A stretch of DNA of 64,000 nt, from assembly GCF_017094525.1 (NCBI RefSeq), contig NZ_CP064788.1, positions 2,341,030 to 2,405,029 on the forward strand. The letters run 5' to 3'. The notes under the pieces are model-generated. The model had not been told where the DNA came from, ran no database searches, and saw nothing but the letters and a program-made list of their open reading frames with translations. The translations under genes and the position numbers were made by a program. Source of the DNA: Halapricum desulfuricans. Its GTDB lineage: Archaea > Halobacteriota > Halobacteria > Halobacteriales > Haloarculaceae. This document shows positions 1 through 9,011 of the stretch, in pieces. How positions within the stretch are numbered: the first letter of the stretch is position 1; each line of letters begins with the position of its first letter.

Positions 1-464
<464 letters not shown>

Positions 465-467
465 ACA

Positions 468-1055
468 TCATATGTATACTTGATGGTTCAAAAACGTTAG
501 GGAGTCGGCCTTGTCGTCGTCGGTGGGTTGTCGCACAGACCGTACGCGCTTCCTCCCACCCGTGCACGGGTGGGTTTCCGCGCTGTATCCGCTATGATCG
601 CGGTCGCTCGCTCCGGTCCGGTCGGCGTCGAGGTCGTCGAGCGCCCACCGGACGATCCGGGCCTGGACGAGTCGCTGTGGGCCGACAGCCTCACCGCGCT
701 GGACGGCGTCGATCGCGGCGGCGGCGTCGGCACGCATCTCCGTCTCAAGGGGCCGGTGGTCGGGTTCGTCCCGAACGTCGTTCAGCAGGGCTTCGAAGTC
801 CTCCCGGAGGTCGAAACTCGCCCGCGCAGCGTTGCACCGCGAGAGCGGGAGCACGCCGACCTCCAAGACGAGTTCTTCGACGAGTTCCCAGTCGTTCTCA
901 CAGAGATACAGCGAGACTTCACCGACGATATCCTGCCAGGCGATGGGGTCGCTGTGCTTGCACAGCTGGAGCGCCCGCGGCGGGATGTCGATCCGGGCGG
1001 TCGTCTCCGGCTCCCCGCACAGACAGCAGGGCTTCTCCCTCTTGCCGGTGTACAT
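468..1055 (-). CDS. Putative zinc-ribbon protein with a possibly transposon-derived C-terminus
   Basis: The start is taken at 1055 (MYTGKREKPCCLCGEPETTA), because the preceding 45 in-frame codons overlap the tyrS promoter side and look non-coding. The N-terminus has CCLCGEP and, about 25 residues on, LQLCKHSD, giving a CxxC...C/H arrangement that could bind zinc. An acidic helical middle follows (LVEELVLEVGVLPL, FEALLNDVRDEPDHRP). The last 40 or so residues (from SGYSAETHPCTGG) are translated from the 20-bp palindrome and the DNA just upstream of tnpB. They are low-complexity and probably replace the native C-terminus after insertion. I do not recognise the family. The gene is divergent from tyrS. 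Confidence 0.5.
   Translation of the reverse strand: MYTGKREKPCCLCGEPETTARIDIPPRALQLCKHSDPIAWQDIVGEVSLYLCENDWELVEELVLEVGVLPLSRCNAARASFDLREDFEALLNDVRDEPDHRPLETEMRADAAAAIDAVQRGEAVGPQRLVQARIVRWALDDLDADRTGASDRDHSGYSAETHPCTGGRKRVRSVRQPTDDDKADSLTFLNHQVYI
555..574. repeat. Perfect 20-bp palindrome upstream of tnpB
   Basis: CCCACCCGTGCACGGGTGGG is identical to its reverse complement. It lies 91 bp upstream of the tnpB start and falls in frame inside the C-terminal tail of the neighbouring zinc-ribbon ORF. IS200/IS605 elements carry subterminal hairpins at their ends, so this may be the left-end hairpin of the tnpB element. The element boundary itself cannot be fixed from the sequence. Confidence 0.6.
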
Positions 1056-1222
1056 TCGTCGGTTTTCGGGACTGGAACGGCTTGTATTGTTCGCCCGGGA
1101 TCTCGAGACGGTTGACGGCCGAAACAAGGGTATCGTCGCCGACGGGACGAGGGCCGTCGCCGAACCGTGATCGCTCGGACCGAGTAACAACGGTTTTGTC
1201 GCCCCCGGCGGCTACCACCTGT

Positions 1223-2275
1223 ATGAACGTCGACGAGCGACTCGAGTTGGCGACCCGCCACACCCAGGAGGTCGTCACCGAAGAGGAGTTGCGGACGCTG
1301 CTGGACGAACGCGACGAACCGCGGGCCTACATCGGCTACGCCCCGACCGGCGAGATGCACATCGGACACTTCACGACGATGCGCAAACTCGCCGACTTCC
1401 TCGATGCGGGGCTGGACGTGACGGTCCTGATCGCCGATCTGCACGCCCACCTCGACGACGAGAAGAGCCCGTTCGATCTGCTCGAGGCGCGCGCGGCGTA
1501 CTACGAGGAGACGATCCGAGCGATGATCGACGCCGCCGGAGCCGATCCCGAGGGCGTTGCGTTCGTCCGCGGCCGCGAGTTCGAACTCGACGAGGAGTAC
1601 TCGCTGGAGCTGCTTCGGATGGCCGCCGAGACGACGATCTCGCGCGCCCAGCGCGCCGCAAGCGAGGTCGTCCGCGAGTCCGACTCGCCGAAACTCGGCG
1701 GGCTGCTGTACCCGCTGATGCAGACGCTCGACGTGGACGCGCTGGACGCCGACATCGCCTACGGCGGGGTCGACCAGCGCGGCATCTACATGCTCTCCCG
1801 CGAGATCCTGCCCGACCACGGCGGCGACGCGCCGATCTGTCTGTTCGCCCCGCTGCTGTCGGGGCTCTCGGGCGGGAAGATGAGCGCCTCCGAGGAGGCC
1901 TCGAAGGTCAACCTCAACGACTCGCCCGAGGCGGTCGCCGAGAAACTGAACGACGCCTACTGCCCGATGGGCGAACGCGAGGACAACGGCGTCCTGGAGT
2001 ACGTCCAGCACCTCGTGTTCCCGATTCTCGACGAACACGACGAGTCGTTCGTCGTCGAGCGTCCCGAGAAGTACGGCGGCGATCTGGTCTACGACAGCTA
2101 CGAGCAACTGGAATCGGATTTCCTCGAGGAGGAACTGCACCCACAGGATCTGAAAAACGCTGCAGGCGAATACATCTCGGACGTGATCGACCCGATCCGA
2201 ACCCGGCTGAACGACAACCCGCAGTTGCTGGCGGACGCATATCCCGAGAAATACGGCGACGAAACGAGCGCGTAG
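1223..2275 (+). CDS. tyrS: Tyrosyl-tRNA synthetase
   Basis: This class I aminoacyl-tRNA synthetase charges tRNA-Tyr. The 350-residue protein starts at ATG 1223 (MNVDERLELATRHTQEVV). It contains the HIGH-type signature GEMHIGH preceded by AYIGYAPT, the LIADLHAHLDDEKSP segment, the tyrosine-site region YPLMQTLDVDALDADIAYGG and the KMSKS-type loop GGKMSAS. Its length matches archaeal/eukaryotic compact TyrRS without a bacterial S4-like tail. The in-frame region upstream of 1223 overlaps the divergent zinc-ribbon gene and is not part of the protein. TrpRS is the nearest alternative, but the DxDxxYGGVDQR region and compact size favour TyrRS. Confidence 0.95.
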   Translation: MNVDERLELATRHTQEVVTEEELRTLLDERDEPRAYIGYAPTGEMHIGHFTTMRKLADFLDAGLDVTVLIADLHAHLDDEKSPFDLLEARAAYYEETIRAMIDAAGADPEGVAFVRGREFELDEEYSLELLRMAAETTISRAQRAASEVVRESDSPKLGGLLYPLMQTLDVDALDADIAYGGVDQRGIYMLSREILPDHGGDAPICLFAPLLSGLSGGKMSASEEASKVNLNDSPEAVAEKLNDAYCPMGEREDNGVLEYVQHLVFPILDEHDESFVVERPEKYGGDLVYDSYEQLESDFLEEELHPQDLKNAAGEYISDVIDPIRTRLNDNPQLLADAYPEKYGDETSA

Positions 2276-2420
2276 CGGTCGCCTGACAGAGCCGACCCGA
2301 CCGTCTGGCCCAAGCGCCCAGATCGAAGAGACAGCGTGGTATCAGAAAGACGGCCCTATCGGCAATACGAGATTTGGTGGCCAATATGAGATGTTTGATA
2401 TATCGAGGGCTCCCGCACTG

Positions 2421-2502
2421 ATAGTGACCGTTGTAACGATGTACCGGTGCGACCGCACGACGGCGTGTGATCGAGCCGGACCAGACGTACAACGGTCACT
2501 AT
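2421..2502. repeat. Palindromic element, type II (82 bp, 15-bp terminal inverted repeats)
   Basis: The left arm ATAGTGACCGTTGTA (2421-2435) is exactly complementary to TACAACGGTCACTAT (2488-2502). The interior (for example GTACCGGTGCGACCGCACG) aligns along its length with the reverse complement of the element at 62074-62154. The two copies have different arm sequences that still pair. It occupies the tyrS-proC intergenic region, ending 75 bp before the proC start. Confidence 0.85.
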
Positions 2503-2577
2503 GACAGACGACAGCGGGCGATTGTCTCAGGAGAAATCGCAGTTGGTATGTCGCCCAATACACTCTACTCGGGCAAG

Positions 2578-3354
2578 ATGGTAGACGTCAGCGTCATCGG
2601 CTGTGGAAACATGGGCGGCGCTTTAGTGAAAGGGTTCGCCCGGAGCGGCCAACACCGGGTGACGGCGATCGACGCCGACCCCGACGCGCTCGAAGCGGTC
2701 GAAGCGTACAGCACGACAACGACGACGGACCTTGCGGCCGCGGGAGAGAGCGACGTGGTTGTCCTCGCGGTCAAGCCGGACGTGGTTGCGACAGTACTCG
2801 ACGAGCTGGAGCTGTCGACCGACCAGACGCTCGTCACGGTCGCGGCGGGCGTCTCGCGGTCGTTCGTCGCCGACCGCACGGACGCGACGGTTGTCCGGGT
2901 CATGCCGAACCTCGCCGCCGAGACCGGCGACATGGCGGCCGCTGTCACCCGCGATGGACTCTCCGAGGACGTCCGCGAACTGCTGGAGACTGTCGGGGAG
3001 TACGCCGTGATCGACGAAGCGTTGATGGACGTCTCGACGGCCGTCAACGGGAGCGGGCCGGCCTTCGTCTTCTACCTCATCGGCGCGATGAAAGAAGCCG
3101 GTATCGAGGGGGGTCTCGAACCCGAGCAGGCCGAGACGCTGGCCGCACAGACGTTCAAAGGCGCGGCCGAGACCGTCCTCCGGGACGAGCGCAGCGTCGA
3201 CGAACTGATCGATGCCGTCTGTTCGCCCAACGGGACGACGATCGAGGGCATGGAAGTCCTGTGGGACAGCGACGTCGAAGACCGGATCGTCGAGGCCGTC
3301 GGGGCGGCCGAGCGACGCTCCGCCGAGATCGCGGAGGCGTTCGACGATGAGTGA
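2578..3354 (+). CDS. proC: Pyrroline-5-carboxylate reductase
   Basis: ProC catalyses the last step of proline synthesis, NAD(P)H-dependent reduction of pyrroline-5-carboxylate. The 258-residue protein starts at ATG 2578 ([20 protein letters not shown]), which places the Rossmann GxGxMG motif at the N-terminus as expected; the upstream in-frame ATG codons lie in the palindromic-element region. Other family features are [23 protein letters not shown] and the C-terminal dimerisation segment with [21 protein letters not shown] and [13 protein letters not shown]. It is the first gene of proC-proB-proA and overlaps proB by 8 bp (ATGAGTGA). Confidence 0.95.
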   Translation: MVDVSVIGCGNMGGALVKGFARSGQHRVTAIDADPDALEAVEAYSTTTTTDLAAAGESDVVVLAVKPDVVATVLDELELSTDQTLVTVAAGVSRSFVADRTDATVVRVMPNLAAETGDMAAAVTRDGLSEDVRELLETVGEYAVIDEALMDVSTAVNGSGPAFVFYLIGAMKEAGIEGGLEPEQAETLAAQTFKGAAETVLRDERSVDELIDAVCSPNGTTIEGMEVLWDSDVEDRIVEAVGAAERRSAEIAEAFDDE

Positions 3355-4207
3355 GGAAATCGACCGACCCGGGGAGATCGAACAGGTCGACGCCGAGGAA
3401 GTCAAGCATGCCCGCCAGCTGGCCGCGGACGCACAGCGCGTCGTCGTCAAGGCCGGGACGAACTCCCTGACCGACGAAGATTCGCGGCTCGATCGCGTAA
3501 AACTCGACAAGCTCGTCAGCGACATCATGGACCTGCGCCGGCGGGGGAAGGACGTCCTGCTGGTTTCCTCCGGTGCGATCGGCGCGGGGACGGGCCTACT
3601 GAGCAAGGACGGCGACACGGTCGAGGAGGGACAGGCGCTGTCGACGGTCGGCCAGAGCCATCTGATGCACCACTACACCCAGAGCTTCGATCGATACGAC
3701 CAGCAGGTCGCGCAACTGCTGTTGACCGAGCACGACCTGAAAAACCCCGAGCGGTTCACCAACTTCCGCAACACCGTCGAGACGCTGTTCGAGTGGGGCG
3801 TCGTCCCGATCGTCAACGAGAACGACGCGGTCGCGACCGAGGAGATCCAGATCGGCGACAACGATATGATTTCGTCGTCGATCGCAGTCGGGATCGGCGT
3901 CGACCTGCTGGTCACGCTGACCGACGTCGGCGGCGTCTACACCGGCAACCCGAAGGACGATCCCGACGCCGAGCTGATCGAAGCGGTCGGGGACAACTAC
4001 GACGCCGTCCAGGAGATCGTCGACGAGTCGACGACGGCGGAGTTCGGCGGCATCCAGACCAAGGTCCAGGGCGCCCGCGACGCCAGCGAGTACGGCATTC
4101 CGGCGATCATCGCCAAATCGACTGAACGGGACGTCCTGAAAAAAATCGCCACAGCCAAACCAGTCGGGACGCTATTCGTCCCCATAAACGGTGTCCACGA
4201 TGAGTGA
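3347..4207 (+). CDS. proB: Glutamate 5-kinase (no PUA domain)
   Basis: ProB phosphorylates glutamate as the first step of proline synthesis. The 286-residue protein is one amino-acid-kinase domain: [14 protein letters not shown] near residue 35, [15 protein letters not shown], the catalytic and substrate segments [37 protein letters not shown] and a C-terminal [22 protein letters not shown]. Bacterial ProB is about 367 residues because of a C-terminal PUA domain, which is missing here. The start ATG overlaps the proC stop and the end overlaps proA, so the three genes are probably translationally coupled. Confidence 0.94.
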   Translation: MSEEIDRPGEIEQVDAEEVKHARQLAADAQRVVVKAGTNSLTDEDSRLDRVKLDKLVSDIMDLRRRGKDVLLVSSGAIGAGTGLLSKDGDTVEEGQALSTVGQSHLMHHYTQSFDRYDQQVAQLLLTEHDLKNPERFTNFRNTVETLFEWGVVPIVNENDAVATEEIQIGDNDMISSSIAVGIGVDLLVTLTDVGGVYTGNPKDDPDAELIEAVGDNYDAVQEIVDESTTAEFGGIQTKVQGARDASEYGIPAIIAKSTERDVLKKIATAKPVGTLFVPINGVHDE

Positions 4208-5543
4208 ATACGACACAGACGCCCAAGTGACCGAGGCACAGCAGGCGGCGCTCCGGCTGGCGAACGTCGACGAGGCGACGCGCAACGCCGCGCTCAACTC
4301 GATCGCCGACGCGATCCGAGACAACGAAGACGACATCCTCGAAGCCAACGCCGCGGATGTCGAGGAGGCCGAGGCGATGCTCGAACGCGGCGAGTACACG
4401 CAGGCGCTGGTCGACCGGCTGAAGCTCGATTCGGGCAAACTCGAGTCCATCGCGGAGATGGTCGAGAGCGTCGCCGAGCAGGACGACCCGCTCGGTGAGA
4501 CGCTGCAAGCCCGGGTACTCGACGACGACCTCGAGCTGTACAAGGTCGCGGTCCCGATCGGCGTCGTCGGGACGATCTTCGAGTCCCGGCCCGACGCGTT
4601 AGTCCAGATCGCCGCGCTCTCGCTGAAGTCCGGCAACAGCGTTATCCTCAAGGGCGGCAGCGAGGCTGCCGAGTCCAACCGAGTCCTCTATGAGACGATC
4701 GTCGAGGCCACGGCCGAGGCCATCGACGCGATCCCGGAGGGGTGGGCCCAGCTCATCGAGGCCCACGAGGAGGTCGACCGACTGCTGGAGATGGACGACA
4801 AGGTCGACCTGCTCATGCCGCGTGGCTCCTCGGAATTCGTCTCCTACATCCAGGACAACACCCAGATCCCCGTTCTCGGTCACACCGAGGGGATCTGTCA
4901 CGTCTACGTCGACGAGGCGGCCGACCTGGAGATGGCCGAGGAGATCGCCTTCGACGCGAAAGTCCAGTACCCCGCGGTCTGCAACGCCGTCGAGACGCTG
5001 CTGGTCAGCGAGGCCGTCGCCGACCAGTTCCTGCCCGACATGGTCGAGCGCTACGAGGGGGCGGGCGTCGAGTTGCGCGGCGACGAGCACACCCGCGATA
5101 TCGTCGATATCGACCCCGCGACCGAGGCCGACTGGGACACCGAGTACGGCGACCTCGAACTGTCGATCAAGGTCGTCGAGGACGTCTACGAGGCCGTCGA
5201 ACACGTCAACACGCACGGCTCGAAACACACCGAGTCGATCGTCACCGAGGACAGCGAGGCGGCCGAGGCGTTCATGACCGGGATCGACGCCGCCAGCGTC
5301 TTCCACAACGCCTCGACCCGCTTCGCGGACGGCTACCGCTACGGGCTGGGCGCGGAAGTCGGCATCTCGACGGGCAAGATCCACGCCCGCGGTCCGGTCG
5401 GGCTTGCTGGATTGACGACCTACAAGTACTACCTGGAGGGCGACGGACAGCTCGTGGCCACCTACGCCGGCGACGACGCCGCGCCGTTCACGCACGTCGA
5501 TTTCGACGGCGAATGGACGCCCGGTCATCGCAGCGACGAGTGA
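4200..5543 (+). CDS. proA: Gamma-glutamyl phosphate reductase
   Basis: ProA reduces gamma-glutamyl phosphate to glutamate semialdehyde, which cyclises to the ProC substrate. The protein has 447 residues from ATG 4200; a GTG three codons upstream (4191) is possible, but ATG 4200 gives the same ATGAGTGA overlap seen between proC and proB. Family segments are [63 protein letters not shown], the catalytic-cysteine region [15 protein letters not shown] and a C-terminal [20 protein letters not shown]. It completes the proline operon; a palindromic element lies 52 bp downstream. Confidence 0.95.
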   Translation: MSEYDTDAQVTEAQQAALRLANVDEATRNAALNSIADAIRDNEDDILEANAADVEEAEAMLERGEYTQALVDRLKLDSGKLESIAEMVESVAEQDDPLGETLQARVLDDDLELYKVAVPIGVVGTIFESRPDALVQIAALSLKSGNSVILKGGSEAAESNRVLYETIVEATAEAIDAIPEGWAQLIEAHEEVDRLLEMDDKVDLLMPRGSSEFVSYIQDNTQIPVLGHTEGICHVYVDEAADLEMAEEIAFDAKVQYPAVCNAVETLLVSEAVADQFLPDMVERYEGAGVELRGDEHTRDIVDIDPATEADWDTEYGDLELSIKVVEDVYEAVEHVNTHGSKHTESIVTEDSEAAEAFMTGIDAASVFHNASTRFADGYRYGLGAEVGISTGKIHARGPVGLAGLTTYKYYLEGDGQLVATYAGDDAAPFTHVDFDGEWTPGHRSDE

Positions 5544-5595
5544 CGGTGACTGCTGTGACGAACTACCGGGCCAACCGCACGGAATCGTGCAGTTG

Positions 5596-5675
5596 ATACT
5601 GCCGGCTGTAACAAACTGAAGGAATTCGCCACCCCGGGGTGGCAAATATCTTTACGAACTTACAGCCGGCAGTAT
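5596..5675. repeat. Palindromic element, type Ia (80 bp)
   Basis: The terminal arms ATACTGCCGGCTGTAA (5596-5611) and TTACAGCCGGCAGTAT (5660-5675) are perfect inverted repeats. The centre GCCACCCCGGGGTGGC is a 16-bp palindrome. The flanking interior boxes are asymmetric: an AAACTGAAGGAATT-like box on the left and a GTTCGTAAAGATATT-like box (reversed) on the right. This gives the element a polarity opposite to the copies at 33730 and 34750. Confidence 0.9.
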
Positions 5676-5763
5676 GAGCCGGAACAGACCGACAGCGATA
5701 GCACTGCGGTACGTGGCATCGACGTCACGGCCGAACGGCCGGTTTCCACTGCAGGTGTCCGGT

Positions 5764-5879
5764 ATACTTATTAAGGGCGAGCGAAATGCTAACAGACGAA
5801 TGCGGCCGATTCCAGTGTCTGGATCGCAGTTCGATGGCGTCGCGCCCAGCCCTGTTTTCGTAGGGGCCGCGTAGGCCCC
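5764..5879 (+). promoter_or_regulatory. ilvB leader: TATA-like box and GC hairpin
   Basis: TACTTATTAAGG around 5764-5775 resembles an archaeal TATA box. About 90 bp downstream, GGGGCC (5863-5868) and GGCCCC (5874-5879) form a 6-bp GC stem with a 5-base loop. It is followed by pyrimidines (TTCTCCC) rather than a clean T-run. The hairpin lies in the untranslated leader of the small ORF and ilvB and could act in attenuation or mRNA stability. Function is unproven. Confidence 0.4.
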
Positions 5880-5913
5880 GTATTCTCCCTTTGTCGAAGT
5901 TCGTCCGGTTTCG

Positions 5914-6018
5914 ATGGCACAGGAGTCGAACAGTCGATCCGCGACGCGAGGACCGACGACACTCACGTGGGACGCCCCCATCCACGAACGGGACCCATAC
6001 AGCGGGGGAGAAAAATGA
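5914..6018 (+). CDS. Putative 34-residue leader/upstream ORF coupled to ilvB
   Basis: ATG 5914 opens a reading frame (MAQESNSRSATRGPTTLTWD, ending ...PIHERDPYSGGEK) whose TGA stop overlaps the ilvB start as ATGA (6015-6018). The 4-bp overlap is the arrangement used for translational coupling. The peptide is rich in charged and hydroxy residues and has no run of Leu, Ile or Val codons, so it is not a classical branched-chain attenuator peptide. No homologue is recognised. It could be a short conserved protein, a regulatory upstream ORF or a chance frame. Confidence 0.4.
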   Translation: MAQESNSRSATRGPTTLTWDAPIHERDPYSGGEK

Positions 6019-7757
6019 GTGAGCGAACGAAAGTGAGAGACAGCGAGCAAGCACAGCGCGAACGACAGCGACAGATAACGACAGGTGCGGAAGCCGTGGT
6101 GGCCGCGCTCGAACAGGCCGGCGTCGAGGATATGTTCGGCGTCGCCGGTGGCGCGATCATGCCCTTCTACGACGCCCTGTACGATTCCGAGATCAGCCAC
6201 TTCACGATGGTTCACGAACAGGGCGCGGCTCACGCGGCGGACGCCTACGGAATCGTCTCGGGCGAGCCCGGCGTGGCCTCCGCGACGTCCGGTCCCGGCG
6301 CGACCAACCTCATAACGGGCATCGCCGACGCCTCGATGGACTCGGACCCGATCATCGCGCTGACCGGCCAGGTCGAGACGGACTTCGTCGGCAACGACGC
6401 CTTTCAGGAGACGGATACGACCGGGATCACCCGACCGATCACCAAGGAGAACTACTTCGCCGGCGACAGCGACAGCGTCGGCGATACCGTCAGCGAGGCG
6501 TTCGCGCTCTCGAGGGCGGGCCGCCAGGGCCCGACGCTGGTCGACCTCCCGAAAGACACCACGGTCGGTGAGACCGATTCTCAGCCGGCCAAGCCCGAGA
6601 CACCAACGACGTACGATCCGCCCGAGACTGCCGACGACGGGACCGTGACGGCCGCCGCTGACGCGCTTGAACGTGCGGATCGGCCCGTGATTCTCGCCGG
6701 CGGCGGCGTGGTCAAGGGAGAGGCGACCGACGAGCTGCGCGGGTTCGCCCGCAAGTACGAGATTCCCGTCATCACGACGATGCCCGGACTGGGGACGTTC
6801 CCGGAGACCGACGACCTCTCGCTGGGGATGGCCGGGATGCACGGAACCGGCGCGGCGAACATGGCCGTCACGAACTGTGACGTGCTGCTGGGCGTCGGCA
6901 CCCGTTTCGACGACCGACTGACCGGCGGCGTCGACACGTTCGCGCCCGACGCCGAGGTCATCCACGTCGAGATCGATCCCGCCGAGATTTCCAAGAACAT
7001 CGAGGCGGACTATCCCCTGCTGGGTGATGCAAAGCGTGTCCTCGACCAATTAAACGACGCGATGACGGACGCTCCCGAGGTGGACCAGTGGCGCGAGCAG
7101 TGCCAGGCCTGGACCGAGGAGTATCCGCTGACCTACGAGACGCCCGACGACGAGCCGCTCAAACCCCAGTGCGTCGTCGAGACGTTCGACGAACTGGCCG
7201 ACGACGATGCGATCGTCACGACCGGCGTCGGGCAACACCAGATGTGGGCGGCCCAGTTCTGGACCTACGAGTACCCGCGGACGTGGGTCTCTAGCAACGG
7301 GCTGGGGACGATGGGGTATGGCGTCCCCTCGGCCATCGGCGCGAAGACGGCTGCCCCGGACACGGAGGTCGTCGCCTTCGACGGGGACGGCTCCTTCCTG
7401 ATGACGATACAGGAGCTGTCGGTCGCGGTCCGGGAGAACCTCGATATCACCTACGTCGTCCTCAACAACGAGGCGATCGGGATGGTCCGCCAGTGGCAGG
7501 ACGGCTTCTACGAGGGTCGCCGGATGGCCTCCGAGTACCCCTGGGTGCCGGAGTTCGACAAACTCGCGGAAGCGTTCGGCGCACGCGGGTTCCGGATGGA
7601 ATCCTATGAGGACGTCGAAGACGTGATCCAGCGAGCGCGGGCCTACGACGGGCCGGCCGTGATCGACGCGCTCATCGACCCCACCGAGAACGTCTTCCCG
7701 ATGGTCCCCAGCGGCGGCGACAACGGACTGTTCGCCCTGAACGAAACGCAACTGTGA
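6015..7757 (+). CDS. ilvB: Acetolactate synthase large subunit-like ThDP enzyme
   Basis: The 580-residue protein (start MSERTKVRDSEQ at 6015) condenses two pyruvates, or pyruvate and 2-oxobutyrate, in branched-chain amino-acid synthesis. It has the three-domain thiamine-diphosphate fold. The N-terminal part has TTGAEAVVAALEQAG and the catalytic-glutamate region MVHEQGAAHAADAYG. The central FAD/nucleotide-like part has PVILAGGGVV. The C-terminal part has ThDP-Mg residues FDGDGSFLM and LNNEAIGMVRQWQ. No small regulatory subunit (ilvN) or ilvC follows, unlike the usual haloarchaeal ilvBNC arrangement, so this is a solo copy. A related ThDP decarboxylase cannot be excluded, but motifs and length fit IlvB. 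Confidence 0.88.
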   Translation: MSERTKVRDSEQAQRERQRQITTGAEAVVAALEQAGVEDMFGVAGGAIMPFYDALYDSEISHFTMVHEQGAAHAADAYGIVSGEPGVASATSGPGATNLITGIADASMDSDPIIALTGQVETDFVGNDAFQETDTTGITRPITKENYFAGDSDSVGDTVSEAFALSRAGRQGPTLVDLPKDTTVGETDSQPAKPETPTTYDPPETADDGTVTAAADALERADRPVILAGGGVVKGEATDELRGFARKYEIPVITTMPGLGTFPETDDLSLGMAGMHGTGAANMAVTNCDVLLGVGTRFDDRLTGGVDTFAPDAEVIHVEIDPAEISKNIEADYPLLGDAKRVLDQLNDAMTDAPEVDQWREQCQAWTEEYPLTYETPDDEPLKPQCVVETFDELADDDAIVTTGVGQHQMWAAQFWTYEYPRTWVSSNGLGTMGYGVPSAIGAKTAAPDTEVVAFDGDGSFLMTIQELSVAVRENLDITYVVLNNEAIGMVRQWQDGFYEGRRMASEYPWVPEFDKLAEAFGARGFRMESYEDVEDVIQRARAYDGPAVIDALIDPTENVFPMVPSGGDNGLFALNETQL

Positions 7758-7885
7758 ACTACCGCGCGCGGTGGCGCGGGGCATCCGTGTTTACTCTGGC
7801 ACTGCTGAGGCAACGGACTTGAATTCACCTCGCGCTTGACTCTGCGAGTCTCGCGCCGACGGTCCGTGTCGGTCAACACCCGAAC

Positions 7886-8106
7886 CCAAAGTGGGTCCCC
7901 TCGTAGCCGGCATCCCAGACCGCCGTGTCCAGCATGCAGGAGTTGCGCAGCAGCGACGACCGGAGGTACAGGAAGCCGATGTGGTCCTCGGGAATGCGAT
8001 CCGGTCGGCGTATCGTATGACGTACCCGCCGGGTGAGAGCCGTAGACGCCGGCGTCGGCGTCGATCACCTCACACTCGTCGATCTCCTTGCCGTCGGTTC
8101 CGATCG
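7886..8106 (-). pseudogene. Broken internal fragment of dut (duplicate of the gene at 9012-9476)
   Basis: About 200 bp align closely with the middle of the intact dut gene. Reading the minus strand gives IGTDGKEIDE...VIDADAGVY, then after a frame change a stretch like YVIRYAD, then after another FLYLRSSLLRNSCMLDTAVW. These match the intact IGTDGKEI, IDADDGVY and FLYPRSSLLRNSCMLDTAVW. The start codon region and the C-terminal third are absent and several indels disrupt the frame. The fragment is in the same orientation as dut, with vapBC and one palindromic element between the two copies. The rest of 7758-8245 shows no gene. Confidence 0.85.
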
Positions 8107-8245
8107 TTCTAGCAGTGTGAGCTGTGTGATCCGCTGCGCTGTTGTTCCATGGACCGTGAGCGAAAGAGAGTCCTCGAATCGAGACATCTCGGTCGAAGAT
8201 GGCGTCGTGTCTCGAACTGCTTCATCGCTGCACCGCCACTATTTT

Positions 8246-8680
8246 TCACGTGTTGGTGACTCCGATAACGTCCACGTCGACGAGTTGGTGAATCTCCGGC
8301 TTATCGAAGTCAGCCGCATCGGCAGTGACAAAGGTCCCGCTGTTGGCTCGTGCGATTGCCGCGTGCAGGAGATCGGCAGCGTCCAGCGAGACCCCTTGCT
8401 TGGCGAGCAGTCGCGACAACTCCGCGGCCTCCTCGGCGACGTCAAGCGTGAGCGGAGCGACTTCCTGGAACGCCCATTCGAGATACTGCCGCTCGCGCCG
8501 CCGTCGGCTCCGGGAATCGAAGAAATCGAGATACTCCCACGCGACCGTCGCCGGGATAGCCCAGCTATCGCCGCTGTTCGCTCTGAGATACGCCGCGACG
8601 GCCGGATCCGGCGGGTCGTCGGTAGCTTTCCGAAGAACGCTGTTGTCGAGGTACAACATCTCAGTCTCGGTTCGGGTCAT
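8246..8680 (-). CDS. vapC: PIN-domain ribonuclease toxin, VapC family
   Basis: The 144-residue protein has the PIN-domain acidic residues: Asp in MLYLDNSVLRKA, Glu in TVAWEYLDFF, and Asp residues in VSLDAADLLHAAIA and TFVTADAADF. VapC toxins are Mg-dependent RNases inhibited by VapB. The upstream gene overlaps it by 20 bp if ATG 8680 is used; an internal ATG at 8659 (MLYLDNSVL) is equally plausible and would start just after the vapB stop. It forms a two-gene toxin-antitoxin unit between intact dut and its broken copy. Confidence 0.85.
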   Translation of the reverse strand: MTRTETEMLYLDNSVLRKATDDPPDPAVAAYLRANSGDSWAIPATVAWEYLDFFDSRSRRRRERQYLEWAFQEVAPLTLDVAEEAAELSRLLAKQGVSLDAADLLHAAIARANSGTFVTADAADFDKPEIHQLVDVDVIGVTNT

Positions 8681-8885
8681 TTGCGAGCGATTCCGACAGC
8701 TCCTCGTTCTTTCGTTTCATGTGCTCGTCGATGCCCGCTCCTGCTCGTCCCAGGAGATGCTCTACGTCCGCCTCCGTCCGGTCGACGACGATCCGATCGA
8801 GTAACTCGTCGAACGTCTCGTCGTCGCGCTTCACCGCCTCGAGTTTTCGTTTCGTCTTCTCAGAGATCCGAATAGACGTGCTCAT
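8661..8885 (-). CDS. vapB: VapB-type antitoxin
   Basis: The 74-residue protein starts at ATG 8885 (MSTSIRISEKTKRKLEAVKR). The N-terminus resembles a ribbon-helix-helix or AbrB-like DNA-binding segment (TSIRISEKTKRKLEAVK...TFDELLDRIV) and the C-terminus is acidic, as in antitoxins that wrap around a PIN toxin. It directly precedes and overlaps vapC. Promoter-side DNA is short because a palindromic element starts 41 bp upstream of its start codon, and it may influence expression. Confidence 0.8.
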   Translation of the reverse strand: MSTSIRISEKTKRKLEAVKRDDETFDELLDRIVVDRTEADVEHLLGRAGAGIDEHMKRKNEELSESLANDPNRD

Positions 8886-8925
8886 GCGAATACATTGTAT
8901 GCAGACACACAAAATCCTTGTCCTG

Positions 8926-9005
8926 ATACTGGTGGCTATAAGTTCGTAAAGATATCTGGCACGACGACGTGCCAGATCATTTCGAAATGTTATAGCCACC
9001 AGTAT
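8926..9005. repeat. Palindromic element, type Ib (80 bp)
   Basis: Arms ATACTGGTGGCTATA (8926-8940) and TATAGCCACCAGTAT (8991-9005) are perfect inverted repeats. The interior has the AGTTCGTAAAGATAT box shared with type Ia copies, a central CTGGCACGACGACGTGCCAG palindrome and an ATTTCGAAATG box. It sits between dut (minus, ends 9012) and vapB (minus, starts 8885). Confidence 0.9.
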
Positions 9006-9011
9006 GAGTCC

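Noticed and set aside
782-2140. Long minus-strand frame opposite tyrS
   Set aside because: High GC and codon bias leave the antisense frames of haloarchaeal genes open. The tyrS frame has clear family motifs and this one has none.
5652-7049. 465-codon minus-strand frame opposite ilvB
   Set aside because: It is the antisense shadow of the ilvB gene and its leader, with Val/Arg/Gly-rich composition and no recognisable domain.
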